This document shows positions 22,245 through 34,312 of a DNA stretch of 64,000 nucleotides, piece by piece. The notes beneath the pieces are model-generated. The model was not told the DNA's origin and ran no database searches. It saw only the letters and a list, made by a program, of their open reading frames with translations. A program made the translations under genes and the position numbers. Source of the DNA: Hyphochytrium catenoides (lineage: Eukaryota > Sar > Hyphochytriomycetes > Hyphochytriales > Hyphochytriaceae); contig FLMG01001010.1 of NCBI GenBank assembly GCA_900088475.1, forward strand, positions 174,171-238,170. Reading direction: 5' to 3'. Numbering within the stretch: position 1 is the first letter of the stretch; the number at the start of each line of letters is the position of its first letter.

Positions 22245-22315
22245 GGTCCTACCGGGATTTGAACCCGGATCGGCGGATTCAAAGTCCGCAGTGCTAACCC
22301 TTACACCATAGGACC
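22245..22315 (-). tRNA. tRNA-Gln, anticodon TTG
   Basis: Seventy-one bases fold into a full cloverleaf. The acceptor stem GGTCCTA pairs with TAGGACC. The D arm GTGT...GCAC is closed around a loop with GGTTA. The anticodon stem GCGGA/TCCGC surrounds the loop CTTTGAA with anticodon TTG (22280-22282 on the plus strand). The T arm CCGGG TTCAAAT CCCGG contains the B box. There is no intron and no encoded CCA. It closely resembles eukaryotic cytosolic tRNA-Gln(UUG). A single copy, oriented opposite to the flanking protein genes. Confidence 0.97.
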
Positions 22316-22597
22316 AGCTACTCAATCCAAAGGGCACAGCCTTTCCTTATAACCGGGAGAGCCAAAGCCTTGGTCGTTACAGGATGGACAAGAATGGTAG
22401 GATTTGTTACGGTGAATCTTTGGGACGTGCATCATAGGCGTGTGGGGTTAGTGTTAATGTGCAGTAGTAGGGGGCGGCTTAGGATCAGAAACATCACGGG
22501 TGAAGAAGTAAAAACTTGGCGAGACCTAGCGGCGCGGCACTCAGATCACATCATCATCATCTTTCTCCTTTACCATCGCTAGACTTCTCCTCGTCCA

Positions 22598-22650
<53 letters not shown>

Positions 22651-22700
22651 CTCTCTCGCTCTCTCTCGCTCTCACTCTCTCTCTCTCTCTCGCTCTCTCT
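22598..22700. repeat. (CT)n microsatellite upstream of the kinesin gene
   Basis: About 100 bases of CT repeats, interrupted by a few CG and CA steps, lie about 600 bases before the kinesin start codon. Similar CT or GA tracts precede the carrier and ABCF genes. Confidence 0.95.
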
Positions 22701-23294
22701 TGCGCTCTTCTCTTCTCCCCCCTTCCTTCTTCTCACTCCTAGCTGCGAGTGTCATGCTACCTCTCGCTGTCAGTCTTGTTCCTCATCATTATCTTGCTCT
22801 AATGTTATGTCACAGCCCTTTGCTGCCATTTTCTAGGGGTAATCCTGACCTCGTGGTCCCGTCTCCTGCTTCATCAACAGAGTTTCCTCTCCCTCTTGCT
22901 TCTTCCTCCAGCCCAACAATTTTCTGATCTTGTACCCTCTCGTCTTAATGCTGGCGGTTCCTTCACTTTCCTTGACAACAGCTTTTCGTCCTCTTCAAGC
23001 TAGATTCTCTCCCGATCCCTTTCTTCTTTTCTCAGAGACATCTTTCCTTTCAATGCCGTGATAGGAAGAGCTCGACACCGTTTGTCCCTTGTCTGGAATC
23101 AGAGCTACAATCATTCTCCTACTTCTTGGGCCAGCTCAGTGCAGAGTCAAGGACAAGGATCTCCTTACAGAGAGCTTGCCGACGAGCATCAGTTAAAAGG
23201 AAGATAGGATTGAAGGGCCTGTCTCTTCCTTTCGTTCCATTCTTCTCAAGTCTCTCTTTCTTCTTTTTCTTCGTCCCGCTAAGGGAAAGGCACG

Positions 23295-26200
23295 ATGGTG
23301 GTTGAGAAAGCAGTCGTATCTCCTCGCACACGGAAAGAATCAACCACGGGAAGACAACTTAAATCGGAAAAGGTGAAGGACGCATTGAAGTCACCTGAGT
23401 ATGTCGCCTCTCCTGAGGAAGAAGCGGGAGAGAAGGCAGGAGCACTACCATCCTCTCGTTCCCAGAGAGGGGCTGTGAAGGCTGAGAAGGGGAAGAACAG
23501 AGCCTTGCCTCTAGAAGAGACAGCTCTCCCGGAAGCTGAGGCTGATGTCCTGACAGCGGACAACGCAGAAAGTGAGGCAGATGGAGGGAGCTCAAGTGTT
23601 CGAGTCTGGTGCCGGTTCAGGCCTAGGAACAAGATGGAGCTAGCCCAGCAGGGAGGAGACTGGTATTCCGCTTTGCGCTTTTACCTTATTCATTTCCATT
23701 TCTTTCATATTCCCACTTTCCCTGTCCTCTTGCACCTTGACGAGAGAAATGTTGTCTTAACTCTTTAGCTCAAACTCCTTCCTCTTAGTGATGTCCTCTC
23801 TTTCTAGTTTGGCTCCACAACTGCATCGATGACGAAGATGATTGCTCAATGTTTCTGTCTCTCTTCCAAGTGTGCAGTTCCCGGATGACAAGACCGTCAA
23901 GTTCCAGTTGGAAGGGGAGAAGCACGAGTAAGGTTTTCCCTTGGCCCCTAAGGATTGCAATAGAAAGTCATCCACCGTCCCTCTTCAAATCCAATGTGCT
24001 TCACTACCTTCTTTCTGCGCTCACTACTCTTGTCCGTGCCGTATCTCCTGTCCCTGGATTGACACTCTCTCTTTCCTCCAAGGTTTCTCTTTGATCAGGT
24101 GTTCACGGAAGGCTCGGCTCAGAGGGAAATATATGAGGCAACAGCGAAGCCGCTGGTGCTGGACGCGCTGAATGGGTTCAACTGGCAAGTATTTTAGACC
24201 AGACGCCTTACTTCTGCTGGACTGCCTGTGTTGCTCTCTCTCTCTCTTTCTCCCTTTGTTCATTTTGGCTTCTCCACCTCTTCCCTCCTCTCCCTCATTT
24301 TTCCCATCTCCTCGTCCGTCTATCGTTAGTCTCGCTCTATTCCCTATGAAGACCATGAACATCTACCCTTTAGATATCATTCCATAACGTCTCGGTTTTG
24401 CCCTTGTCCCCACCTGTCTCTCTCACTCTGTCTCTGCCCTATGGTTGCTTACCTGTTGTCCACTGCAGCACTGTCTTCACGTATGGGCAGACGGGATCCG
24501 GCAAGACCCACACGATGATGGGCTCAGGAGATGGAGCCAACGTGGAAGATGAAAATGTCCGTGCCAAAGAGAGACCAGCGCCGTCCATATCAAACGTTTC
24601 TCGTGCTCATCTGTCGTCTTTATCCTCAATACGGTCTATATCTCTCCTCATGCAACAAACTGTCAGAGCCTCTTACTCTTCACTGCTAAGCCCGTCGTGC
24701 TGTTCTATTGTTCTCTAACTCTCCCTCTATGTTCTTTCTCCCTCTCTGTCTCTTTCTTCAGCGCGGGGTCATTCCACGAGTTTGTCAGGAGATATTTGCC
24801 GCTGTAGAGGACGCAGAGGATGACCTTGAGTTCACAATAAAGGTAGGCCCTTCGATGGCCGGGCGGAGAGAAATGGGAGAGGACGGAGTTATCCCATGAC
24901 GGCCAAGGGACCGTTTTTTTTTCGTCCTCAGGGAGAGAGAAGAGCAATCAGCACATAGAGAAACGGAGTCAAGTATGAAGACAAAGGGGAGACGTCCGTC
25001 GAGCGGAGGAAAATAAGCAGCGCTATCATTATTGTCCTTGACAATGGACAGATTATATCTGGGGGAAGGGCAATAGACTAGGAGAGCGAGTAGACCGCGA
25101 GAAGTAGTTCAGTAAGGCCAGCAACATTCACACTGAAGTCTTCGTGCAGCTTGGCTACATTGAGATTTACCTGGAGAAGGTTCGAGACCTTTTCAACCCT
25201 GTGGCCAAGGATCTCAAGGTCAGGGAAGATCCTAACAAAGGAGTCTACGTGGAAGGTATGGGATGGAAGAAGCTTGTTTCCCACTTCTTCTCTCTAGTCA
25301 AGTGCTTCTTTCCTGTTTCCCTCGCACTCTCGTGTGGCCGCTTAGCGTTTGCTCTTCAGTTCTGACTCTCAGTGGCTTTTGATTGTTAAGTTTGGGCTCA
25401 CCTAGCGTCGAAGGCCGAACAGTTTTATCTTCTGCTTTTGTCAACGTGCAATCCTTTATGTTTCTGCTCTTTCTTCTACCTTTAAAAACAGTCACTCTCC
25501 GTCTTTAGGTATGACAGAGATGTACGTGGCTAGTCCAGCAGAGATGATCGACTTGATGAAGAAAGGAACAGCGAATCGTGCTATCGGCTGTACCAAAATG
25601 AATGCGGACAGCAGTCGGTCACACAGTGTTTGCAGTATAACGATAGAGAAGAGAAGCAGGAGGACCGAGAGAAAGAGTATTGGCCATATCTACCTTGTAG
25701 ATTTAGCAGGTTCTGAGACCGTCAAGAAGACTGGCGCTTCAGGACAGACTCTGGAGGAAGGTAAGACGGACTTCCTCGCTCATTCGGTGCTCACATCCTG
25801 TATCATGTCTCTCTGCCTCTCGTGCCGTTATCCTTTCTCTCTGTCCTCCGAACCGTCAAAACATAGTTGGATTCTATCGTCTGATCCACTTCTCATCGTC
25901 CTCTTGTCCTACAGCAAAGATGATCAACAAGTCGCTGTCGGCGTTGGGAAATGTGATCAAGGGCTTGGTGGATGGCAAGGGACACATCCCCTACAGAGAT
26001 TCCAAGCTTACCAGAGTTTTGCAGGTGGGATGGAGGTCCCAGATGGCGTCTGAGAGAGCAATAGACCGAGATAAGTTACCTAGACAGAGAGAGGGGAAAC
26101 CGAGGGGGAAGGGAGAGAGAGAGGGAGAGAGAGAATAGAGCGAATAGGAGGTGCCGATCTGTACGAGACTTTTGGCGAGAAGATGGAGGAGAGGCATCAC

Positions 26201-29024
26201 TGCTGGCCTGACTTTGATGTGCCTGCAGGATTCTCTCGGTGGTAACTCAAAGACTAGCATCATCATCACCTGCTCTTCAAACACCTTCAACGGGCAGGAA
26301 ACTCTCTCGACTCTCAGGTATAAGAAAGAAAGAATAGAGCAAATGGAGAGAGGGAAAGACAGAGACAGACACAGACACAGAGAGAGAGAAAAGAAGAAGA
26401 GCTTGGAAAAACACGAAGACAGTTTTAGTCATCTCGTTGCTCTCCCCTTCTTATCAACGGATCTACCTCCCTTGCTCCTTCCTGTCAAGCATCCCATCCT
26501 CGTATTGACGCTCGCCTCACCCGTTCGTGGATCTATGTGAGAGTGACTTCCGGCTTCTGACTTCCTCTTGGGCCCATTCCTCTCCTTGTTCTCTCTCCTT
26601 CTTTTAGATTTGGCAGTCGCGCGAAGAAGATCAAGAACAAGCCAAAGATTAATCAGGAGAAGAGCGCCGCAGAGCTAAAAATACTGCTGGCTGAGGCCAC
26701 AGACCAGCTGAAGGCCAAGGATCTCGTGATAGAGAGTCTTAGGGCTGAATGTTTACGTCTCCAGCAGGGTCACGGGACCCTATCTCTCTCCCTTCTGCCT
26801 CTCTCCCCTCCACCACCTCCACCGCCAACTCCTGTCAGCCAAACTGAGGCCCCTAAGATTGATGGAGACCAGTGCTTGAATGGTAGGACGGCTCTGTTTG
26901 TCCCTTGTCCCTGTCTTCCATCCCTATGATGTCGTCCTATCACTGAGACAAGGCTACCTCATATCCCTTCCTTCCAGTCTCCTCCGTTTCTCTCTCTTGC
27001 TCTTTGTGTCTTTTCCTAAACTCTTTCCCGTCTCTCGCTTGCCCTGTCGTCCTCAGCTATATCCTCTAAGGAAGAACCAGCGCAGCCCGAGGAGGAGGAG
27101 AGAGAGTTAGACGGGATTGAGGATGGCAGAGGAGGAAGAAGAGAAGTGGAACTTGAGGCTCAGATTACTCGACAAGAGGGAGAGCTAGCGGTGCTACGGC
27201 AATCTAGGGAGCAGCTGGAAGCTTCCCTCAGCGCACAGAGTCAACACCTTGCGTCCCTCTCTTCTTTGACTGCAGAGCTCCAGGAAAAGCTGGAGGAAGT
27301 CAGAAGAGAGAACAGGAACAAGCAAGAGAGTTACGAAGCGGCAGAAGAGAGGTAAGAAGAAGTAGAGGAAAAGGATGAGTGCTTATCAAGACGATAGAGC
27401 TTTTGTGAAAGGAAGAAGAGTGTGCGGGTTGAGAGGCAAAAAATGGCCGAATTCTCCTTGTCTGATCCTTTCACGACCCATCTCTCTTATCTTCCACTCG
27501 CACTGTCTACTCGCTTCAGGTCTAATCGATGGAATGAGCTCAAGGAGGCGGCGGAGTCATCTCGCTCTCTTCTTCTGCAGCAAAATCTTGAGCTTCAGAT
27601 GCAGTATGAGGCCACAGAGAGAGAAAGAGAGAGACTTGAGAAAGAGAAAGAGTCAATAGTGAGAGAAAAGCTCCAGATGGAGAGGGAGAGGGAGAGAATG
27701 CAGCGTGAGACCGAGAAGATGGAGAGTGAGAAACAAAAGAGAGAGAGAGAGCTTGCCGTCATCCAGGCATGGGTAGAGAAGCTAAAGTTCTCCTTAGACG
27801 TCGGCCACTTCAGCGATGACGAAAGTGAAGCTGAGGAAGAAGAAGGGGAAGACAACAATCAGAAGGAACCACTTTCTGCTGGGACAGGAGAGAGAGAGAG
27901 ATGGCAAAAGGGAGAGATCAGAGAGGAAGATAACAATCAGGAAACAAAGTCCTTAGAACCAGTAGCACCAACAGCTAGAAAGGAAGACACTGAGCCGAGA
28001 AAACAAAGCGAGACAGAGAAACAACAGGTGGAAGCGGAGAGAAAAGCGAGCTTGCGCACGGAGCTCGACCGCATTAGGAAAGCAATTATCGATGCCAAAC
28101 TACAGGCTCATCAGCTGGAGAAGGTCTCCCTTTTTTTTTATCTATGTTTCTTTTCTCCGTGCTTTTGCTCTTCTCTTCCGCGTATTCTTTCTCTTTCTAA
28201 ACCCTCTCTCTTACTATCTCACTCTTTCTTTCTCTCTCTCTCGCCCATCATTGCTGTCCTCTGCTGCATGAATGTTCAGGGTTCACCTATTCATCTTTCT
28301 CTTCACTTTTCCTTTAAATCTCATTGTCAAGTTCAAGCCTCATCATTCTCTCTCTCATTCCCCTCGTTCTCTTTCCCGCTTCTAGGAGAGAAAGTCGTCA
28401 ATGGTGCTTGAAGCTACTCTCCCCATATCACTGCGAGCCAAATTGCTGGATCCTACCGGCTCTCGCCTTGTTAACAGTCCAGAGAAGAGAGGCAGTGTCA
28501 ATTGTGATAAGGAAAAGAAAGAGAGAGAGATGAAAGAGAAAGAGGCCCATCTCTCAACGAAGTTGCAACGCCTTGAGGCTCAGTTGGCGGAGGCAAGGAC
28601 TGAAGCTGCTAACTACAAGCGCCTCTGGACACATCTTCTCTCAACTTCACCTAGCCTCCAGCCCGGAGTAGGGAGGGAGAATTTTCAGGGAGGGAACGAA
28701 AAAAGAAAGAACTCGGTCGCGGGGGCCAAACTTAGAAGGAAGAGCTCTCTTCACATCCATGTAACGGAAGCTCTGCTCGATGCCTTCAGCCCTAGAACTA
28801 GGAAGAAGACAGAGGTCGGAGCAGGCAGAGACGCCGGCGTCAGATCTCCAAGAACAGAAGAGCTTCGAGCGGCCGCTTGCACGGAAGAAGTGCAAAGTCC
28901 ACTGGCTCGCGTCTTTCCCTTCCTGTTCAGCACTAAGCAGAAGATAGTTAAGGTGGTTCGAGGGGGAAGAGGAAGCAAGACGGACTTGACTCCTCTCAGA
29001 AGTCCTTCTGAGGTGGCAGAGTAA
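23295..29024 (+). CDS. N-terminal-motor kinesin, 13 exons, 1,021 aa
   Basis: ATP-driven plus-end microtubule motor, probably kinesin-1-like. Exons: 23295-23662, 23871-23927, 24083-24184, 24469-24556, 24762-24842, 25150-25255, 25509-25760, 25915-26024, 26229-26317, 26608-26882, 27057-27351, 27520-28123, 28386-29024. Phases agree. The intron after 24184 has a GC donor (TG|GCAAGT). The motor spans about residues 101-432: [15 protein letters not shown], the P-loop GQTGSGKT (182-189), switch [10 protein letters not shown], switch [20 protein letters not shown], and the neck [12 protein letters not shown], which is the kinesin-1 form. A charged, Ser/Glu/Lys-rich extension of about 100 residues precedes the motor. 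After it come a Pro-rich linker, long coiled coils (residues about 510-810, very rich in E, R and K) and a basic tail with KRKNSVAG and RKKTE motifs. The total length fits conventional kinesin heavy chain. The cargo cannot be read from the sequence. Confidence 0.93.
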
Positions 29025-29770
29025 TCTCCTCCTGGCAGGAAACAGCAAACGCAGCGGGGAGAGGGAAATTTGAAGAGAGAGAGACAAAGCGAGAGAGAAC
29101 GTCCAAGGCGTACATTCCGATGGTTATTAATCAACATATCTAATAGATCTTGTCGACACTGGTACAGCTAACGAAGGAGCGGGCTTTCGAATATGCTTCC
29201 GACACTTCTCTCCTCGCCCCTCCCGTTCTCTCTCTCTCTCTCTCTTCTTCCTCCCCCACAGCGCTCCTTACAGTTAGAGAGGCATGTCTTTCCCCGTCAA
29301 ACGACGAAAGACGACACCTTGGCTCGGACCGACTCAAGGGACGGATTGAGTGTAAGTCTAAAGCTTCTTTTCTTGCTCGCAATAGCTTAGTTGAGATGGA
29401 GGTGGAAGACAAGATACTCTACCGGATCGGAAGGACCAGTCTCTTTCTAGGCACATAGGCCGATTAAGAAAGAAAGCTGGACAGTATTTAGCTCTCTATC
29501 TACCTCGGCTTGGCTACTCCGGTCTGCCTGCATGATCCCCTACCATCTTGCACTCTTATAATATTTGCCCCACTCTCTGTACGTTGAGGGCCACCACCTC
29601 GAGAAGTCAAGCATCGCCTTTCATGTAGGGAAGACACGTATGTATGGTCTCTCTTGCTCCCAGAGCTCATTCCACGGAACGTGAGGGACTTCACAAACAG
29701 CAGACCAGGATTGATCTAGTCTTTTAGCTCTAGAATCTGCTGCAAAGCCTTCCTAAAATATCTAAGATAA
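29025..29770. other. Gap downstream of kinesin
   Basis: Holds a short CT tract at about 29227-29254 and short frames on both strands with no family similarity. No gene is supported. Confidence 0.5.
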
Positions 29771-30344
29771 CTACCCATCCGTATCCGCCTCAGTAGAAGT
29801 TCCGCGGTTAGCGCATTCTTGTCTCGTCCCTGAGTTTCTGACGATGTTTACGGCATGTCGAAGACTCTCAAGCAGCTCCTTATAAAATCTACGCCTTCTA
29901 TCAGCTTCAGACATCCTACTTCGTCCGCAGAGCTCATAGGATAAGGAACGTCAAGACGTGCATCATTGTAAGGCTAGAAGAACGAACTGATGGTCCTTGC
30001 TCATCCTCTTCTCCCCAATTAGAGCTCTCCTTCGTGTGCCGAAGAGCGACGATCACCACGGTCAACTTGGTAGGAAGTACAGTGGGCTAGTACTTCCCTC
30101 TCCCACGTATGTACAAGCACCAATCTTCCATCGCAAGTGCAGATTATAGAGACGAGAGACTGCCGGAGCTTCACTTTTAGATCTCTTTTGCGGTCTTCAC
30201 CCTCAGAATCATCAGAATCTACATTCTCTTTCATTGTCCCCTCCCAGCCGCTAACGGACGGATATGGATCTTTCCAGAAACATTGAAGCGTTGTGCGGAC
30301 GAAGGTTTCCGTGCCATCGCCGCGTGGTGGCAGCGGCTGGGAGG
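29771..30344 (-). CDS. Weak candidate gene of unknown function, divergent from calnexin
   Basis: Three protein-like stretches lie in order on the minus strand. The first, open from 30344 to at least 30140, includes KDPYPSVSGWEG, an acidic patch VDSDDSEGEDRKRD and LVSIICTCDGRLV. The second is a possible small exon near 29933-29986 reading PYNDARLDVPYPMSSADE, flanked by CTTCTAG and GTAGGA. The third is an ATG frame 29771-29914 of 47 codons with RRRRFYKELLESLRHAVNIV. The junctions between them cannot be fixed and no start exon is certain. The DGRLV element recalls Sm-like folds, but the rest does not follow, so no function is given. If real, it would share a 250-base divergent promoter with calnexin. 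Confidence 0.3.
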
Positions 30345-30593
30345 CTGATGAATCAGAGGATCAGAGGCGATGGGACATGGTTGTTAGCTCGTCAGCGAGG
30401 TCTGAAGTGTGAGCTCATCTCCATAGGCGACAGGGAAGGCTAGACGGTGAGATATAAGAAGCTGACAGGGTATCATCATACGTGCAGATTGACAAGTCCT
30501 CACCATTTGACCATTTGATAGACCAGTGAGGAACTTAAGCTGTGGGCATACTTATCGACTGTCTCAGAGGTGCACCATCAGCTGCCCTGCAGA

Positions 30594-33422
30594 ATGAAGG
30601 CATTTGTCAAGAAAGTGGCCTCGGTCGCTTTGCTGGCTGCAGCTTTTGTCCCTTCACATGCACTGGACTCTTCATTGGCGCAGGAATATCCGTCTGCAGT
30701 CTTCATTGAGACTTTTTCCAAGGGTAATTCCGTCTTTGACAATACAGCTGCGGGCAGATGGGTGAAGAGCAAGGACTCAAGATATAATGGGGATGCTGTC
30801 AGCGTGAAGAAGATCCCATTTGAGGATGAAGGCCAGGGAACCTATGAAGCCCTTGTGTTGGAAAACGCAGGTAGGATATCGTGGTTTCCTAGATGAATGG
30901 CTGGGGCATCAGGCCACCGCTAACAGGGTGTCGTCTCACACTTCTTTGCTCTCCTCTGCACACAGCCACGCACTATGGACTCTCAGGAACCTTCGATAAG
31001 CCACTGAGTGCGATTGATAAAGAGATCGTAGTGCAATATGAGGTCAAAGCTTCTCAATACTTAGACTGTGGCGGTGCGTATGTCAAGGTGCTGGGCAAGG
31101 AAGGCGCCAAATCATTGGACAAACTTAAGGATTCCACCCCTTACGTCATTATGTTTGGACCGGACAAGTGTGGGTCTACGAACAAGGTACATGAGAGAGG
31201 ATGTTAGCTGAGGTCTTCTCTTGCCTCTCTCTCCTCTTCCTCTCCACCCTTGCGCGTGTTCTCATCTTACCTATCCTGTGCCCCCAAGGTGCACTTTATC
31301 TTCAAGCACCAGAATCCTATCAGCAAGGAGTGGGAGGAGAAGCACCTCAAGGCTGGCCCTAGTGCTAAGCTGGACAAGGGAAAGACCCACCTCTACACCT
31401 TGGTAGTCCGGCCTGATCAGAGCTACGAGATCTTTATTAACCAGAAGAGTGAACGGAGCGGTTCTCTACTTGAGGACTTCGATCCTCCTGTCAACCCTCC
31501 CAAGCAGATTGATGATCCCAGCGATAAGAAGCCTGAGGACTGGGTGGATGAGGCCCAGATTGAAGATCCAGATGCTAAGAAACCTGGTAAGTGCCCGTGT
31601 TCTGAGCTGTTCAGATAAGGCGAACCAAGATCCCGAAATGGTGGGGAGGAAGACGGAACTGTAGCCGGAAGAAAAATGGCAATGTAGAGGACAAGGAAAC
31701 AGGCAGAGGACGGTGCGAGAGTACATAAGACAGTAGATTAAAGGGAGAAAGACCTTGAAAAGAGTATGGACAGATTCTCCTGGAGACCTAGTGGATTAGG
31801 AGCCATTAGAACAGGGGGAAGCAACTATTCCAGCTTCAGCAAAAGACTCAGAGTCATGCCTGCTTCTTGCAGATGACTGGGATGAAGATCAGCCGATGTA
31901 TGTGCCTGATGAGGACGCCCAGAAGCCAGCTGGCTGGCTCGATAATGAGCCTCTTACTATTCCAGACCCTGCAGCGAACAAGCCAGACGACTGGGATGAC
32001 GAGGTACGCTTGTGAAGTTCAGCAAACCTGACCTTTTGGTGCTTTCGCTCTCAACGGTCCGCCTAAGGATCTGAGGGTGCTCTTCTCTCTCAACTTTCTC
32101 TGTTAAACTATTCCCTAGTAACTGATTGAATCTCTTAAGGACGACGGAGAATGGGAGGCTCCCGAAGTCCCCAACCCGAAGTGTCAAGAGGCTCCTGGCT
32201 GTGGAAAGTGGCAACGACCAACCAAAAAGAATCCTCTCTATAAGGGCAAATGGACACCACCGCTCATTGATAACCCAGCCTACAAGGTAAATGTAGTAGA
32301 CCACAGAGAGAGAAGAGCCTTCTCCTCAATCTAGAATATAATGGTCCTGCTTCTTTCTCCTGTCCTCCCCTCCTCCTGCTTCTTCCCTTAGCGGAAGGAT
32401 CTCTTCTCTTGGGCTGCCATAGGCCTTCATCGCAGTCTACTTTCCTTTAGCCAGTGAGCGGACTGACTCACATCCTGCCTTCCTAGGGAGAATGGTTCCC
32501 AAGGAAGATTGACAATCCCAACTTCTTTGAGGATCTTCATCCCTCGCGCTTCCCTGACATGCATGCGGTTGCCATCGAGGTAGGAACTATGCCTTACTTG
32601 TCCAGCCCTTACCCATGCTTAATCAATGCAGTTTAGTGCCTTGCCTCTATGTCTCTCCTTTTTCCAGGTTCTCAACCAATGACTCTTCGTTCTTGTCACC
32701 CGGGATAACACCTCTTTTCACATTTCTCTTCCAGGCTCTCCTTCTCTCTTAACAGCTTGTCCTCTTCCTGGTTCGTCTGGAAATCTGTTTGACTTGTCCC
32801 TAAATCCCTGGAGCTGGCATTTCTTGAAGGCTTAATTTGGGAATGATCATCATCTAAGCTTGTTTATCTGCCTACGTAGATCTGGACCATGACTGGTGGT
32901 CTTGAGTTCAGCAACTTCTTTGTTGGGAATGAATTAGCAGAGGCCGAAAAGTTTGCAAAGACCACATGGGTGGAGAAAGTGGAGGCAGAGAGTAGAAGCA
33001 GTCCAGATTACCTTCGTAATCAGATACTGGCATTCAAGGACCGTCTGACCGGGCAAGAAGGCGCTTGGCCCTCTATGCAGCTTTTGGGAGCAGAGTTGGC
33101 CCTCTGGGCGGTAGACAATAAGTTCGCGGCAGCCTTTGCCACTGGCTTTATCTTGTTGGGCACTGTCCTGCTCATACTAACTCTGAGATCCACGGCTGGT
33201 CCTACCGTGCCAGAGGCTAGAGCACAGGCAGCGGAGGAGGAAGAAGCTGAAGTAGAAGAGGAGGAAGAAGAGAAAGAGGAGAAGGAGAAAGAAGGCGATG
33301 AAGATATGTCTGCGGCAACTGCTGAGGAAGTAGACAAAGAAGACGAGATAACAGCAGCAGAAGGAGAAGCTGAAGGAGAAGGACGATCCTTGCGCCGTCG
33401 AAGAGCAACAGCCAAGAAGTAG
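30594..33422 (+). CDS. CANX: Calnexin, ER lectin chaperone, 7 exons, 569 aa
   Basis: Type I ER-membrane lectin chaperone that binds monoglucosylated glycoproteins. Exons: 30594-30870, 30966-31186, 31289-31586, 31873-32003, 32140-32286, 32487-32579, 32880-33422, all in phase. The start is ATG 30594; the GTG at 30570 upstream is not needed. Residues 1-24 form a signal peptide ([14 protein letters not shown]). The lectin domain has [21 protein letters not shown] and [12 protein letters not shown]. The P-domain carries the paired repeats of the family: [13 protein letters not shown], [28 protein letters not shown], then [11 protein letters not shown] and [11 protein letters not shown]. One membrane segment lies at about residues 471-491, followed by a cytosolic tail of about 80 residues that is highly acidic and then ends in arginines and lysines ([11 protein letters not shown]). 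The length is close to animal calnexin. A possible poly(A) signal AATAAA lies at 33536-33541. Confidence 0.97.
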
Positions 33423-34312
33423 AGGAAAACTGATAAAGTTGATGGCTAGGTTGGACACCGCACTGGATAGGGCCTTACTTTCACCTGACTCCCATCTGAC
33501 TCTTTATCTGCCAATATCTGGCTAGGGTTTATGCTAATAAATAGGTTTCTTGGTACAAGCGACATATGACCAACTGCACTTGAATGGTCTTTCTAGCGAC
33601 CGCATGGCGCTTGCAGCGTAGCCACTTCTGTCATTGTGCATGCTGACTCTGGTGACAGCATTACTAGTCCTCGCGGGCTCCGTCTTCTGCCTTGCCACTT
33701 TCTCTATGTCTCTCTCTATGCGTCACTCTATGCCTCTTAGCCCTTATGATTAGCACAGAGTTCATCGTCTCTATCTCCCCGCATACCCGCTGACATCGTG
33801 ACCTAGCCGCCGCGGCTGGTTAGCCTCCCTCTGTCTCTCTCGCCTTACATGCTCAAGGTCGCTCAAAGATCGTCACAGACATCTTCGCCTTGCTCCTCCG
33901 CCCTCGGCAGCTTTCCATCCTCCTCCTCCTCCAATACGACAATCGTAGGAACTGACACAACGCGCAGCAGCTAGCGGGTACATATATTAGTGTATAAATG
34001 CTAATCTATATGCTGGGACCAAGGTTATACGACAAGGAGTGGGTGGGAGGGTGGATCTGGAGCAAACAAACAGCATTGGAAGCTTTGGCCCTACTTTACA
34101 ACTGAAGCAAGCTCGATCTCGCCCTTCGACTCTTCGTCCTCCTCCCACCGCCGAGTCATCAACAGCAAGTAAGGCGACCAGCGCTGGGGTGAGCTCACAG
34201 CGGCACTGAGCAGGGACAGAGGAGCCCTAAGCTGGGCGAGCACTTGCACCTGGCAGAGCCAAGGAGGAGAGAAGGGAGGGAGGTGAAGCCCACATGCCAA
34301 GGTCCTTCCAAA
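33423..34312. other. Gap between calnexin and the VHS gene
   Basis: About 890 bases holding the calnexin 3' region and the promoter of the next gene. Minus-strand frames such as 34091-34300 show no family resemblance. Confidence 0.5.

Noticed and set aside
21684-22337. Minus-strand frame of 217 codons
   Set aside because: It reads straight through the tRNA-Gln gene; its segment FESADPGSNPG is the usual false translation of a tRNA. No ATG-led exon or family similarity.
30019-30234. An Sm-like (LSM) protein on the minus strand
   Set aside because: LVSIICTCDGRLV resembles the Sm1 strand, but no following Sm2-like segment can be found in any spliced frame.
33020-33415. Minus-strand Ser/Ala-rich frame opposite calnexin
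   Set aside because: It is the antisense of the GAG/GAA-rich acidic tail of calnexin, which automatically gives a long open Ser/Leu-rich frame.
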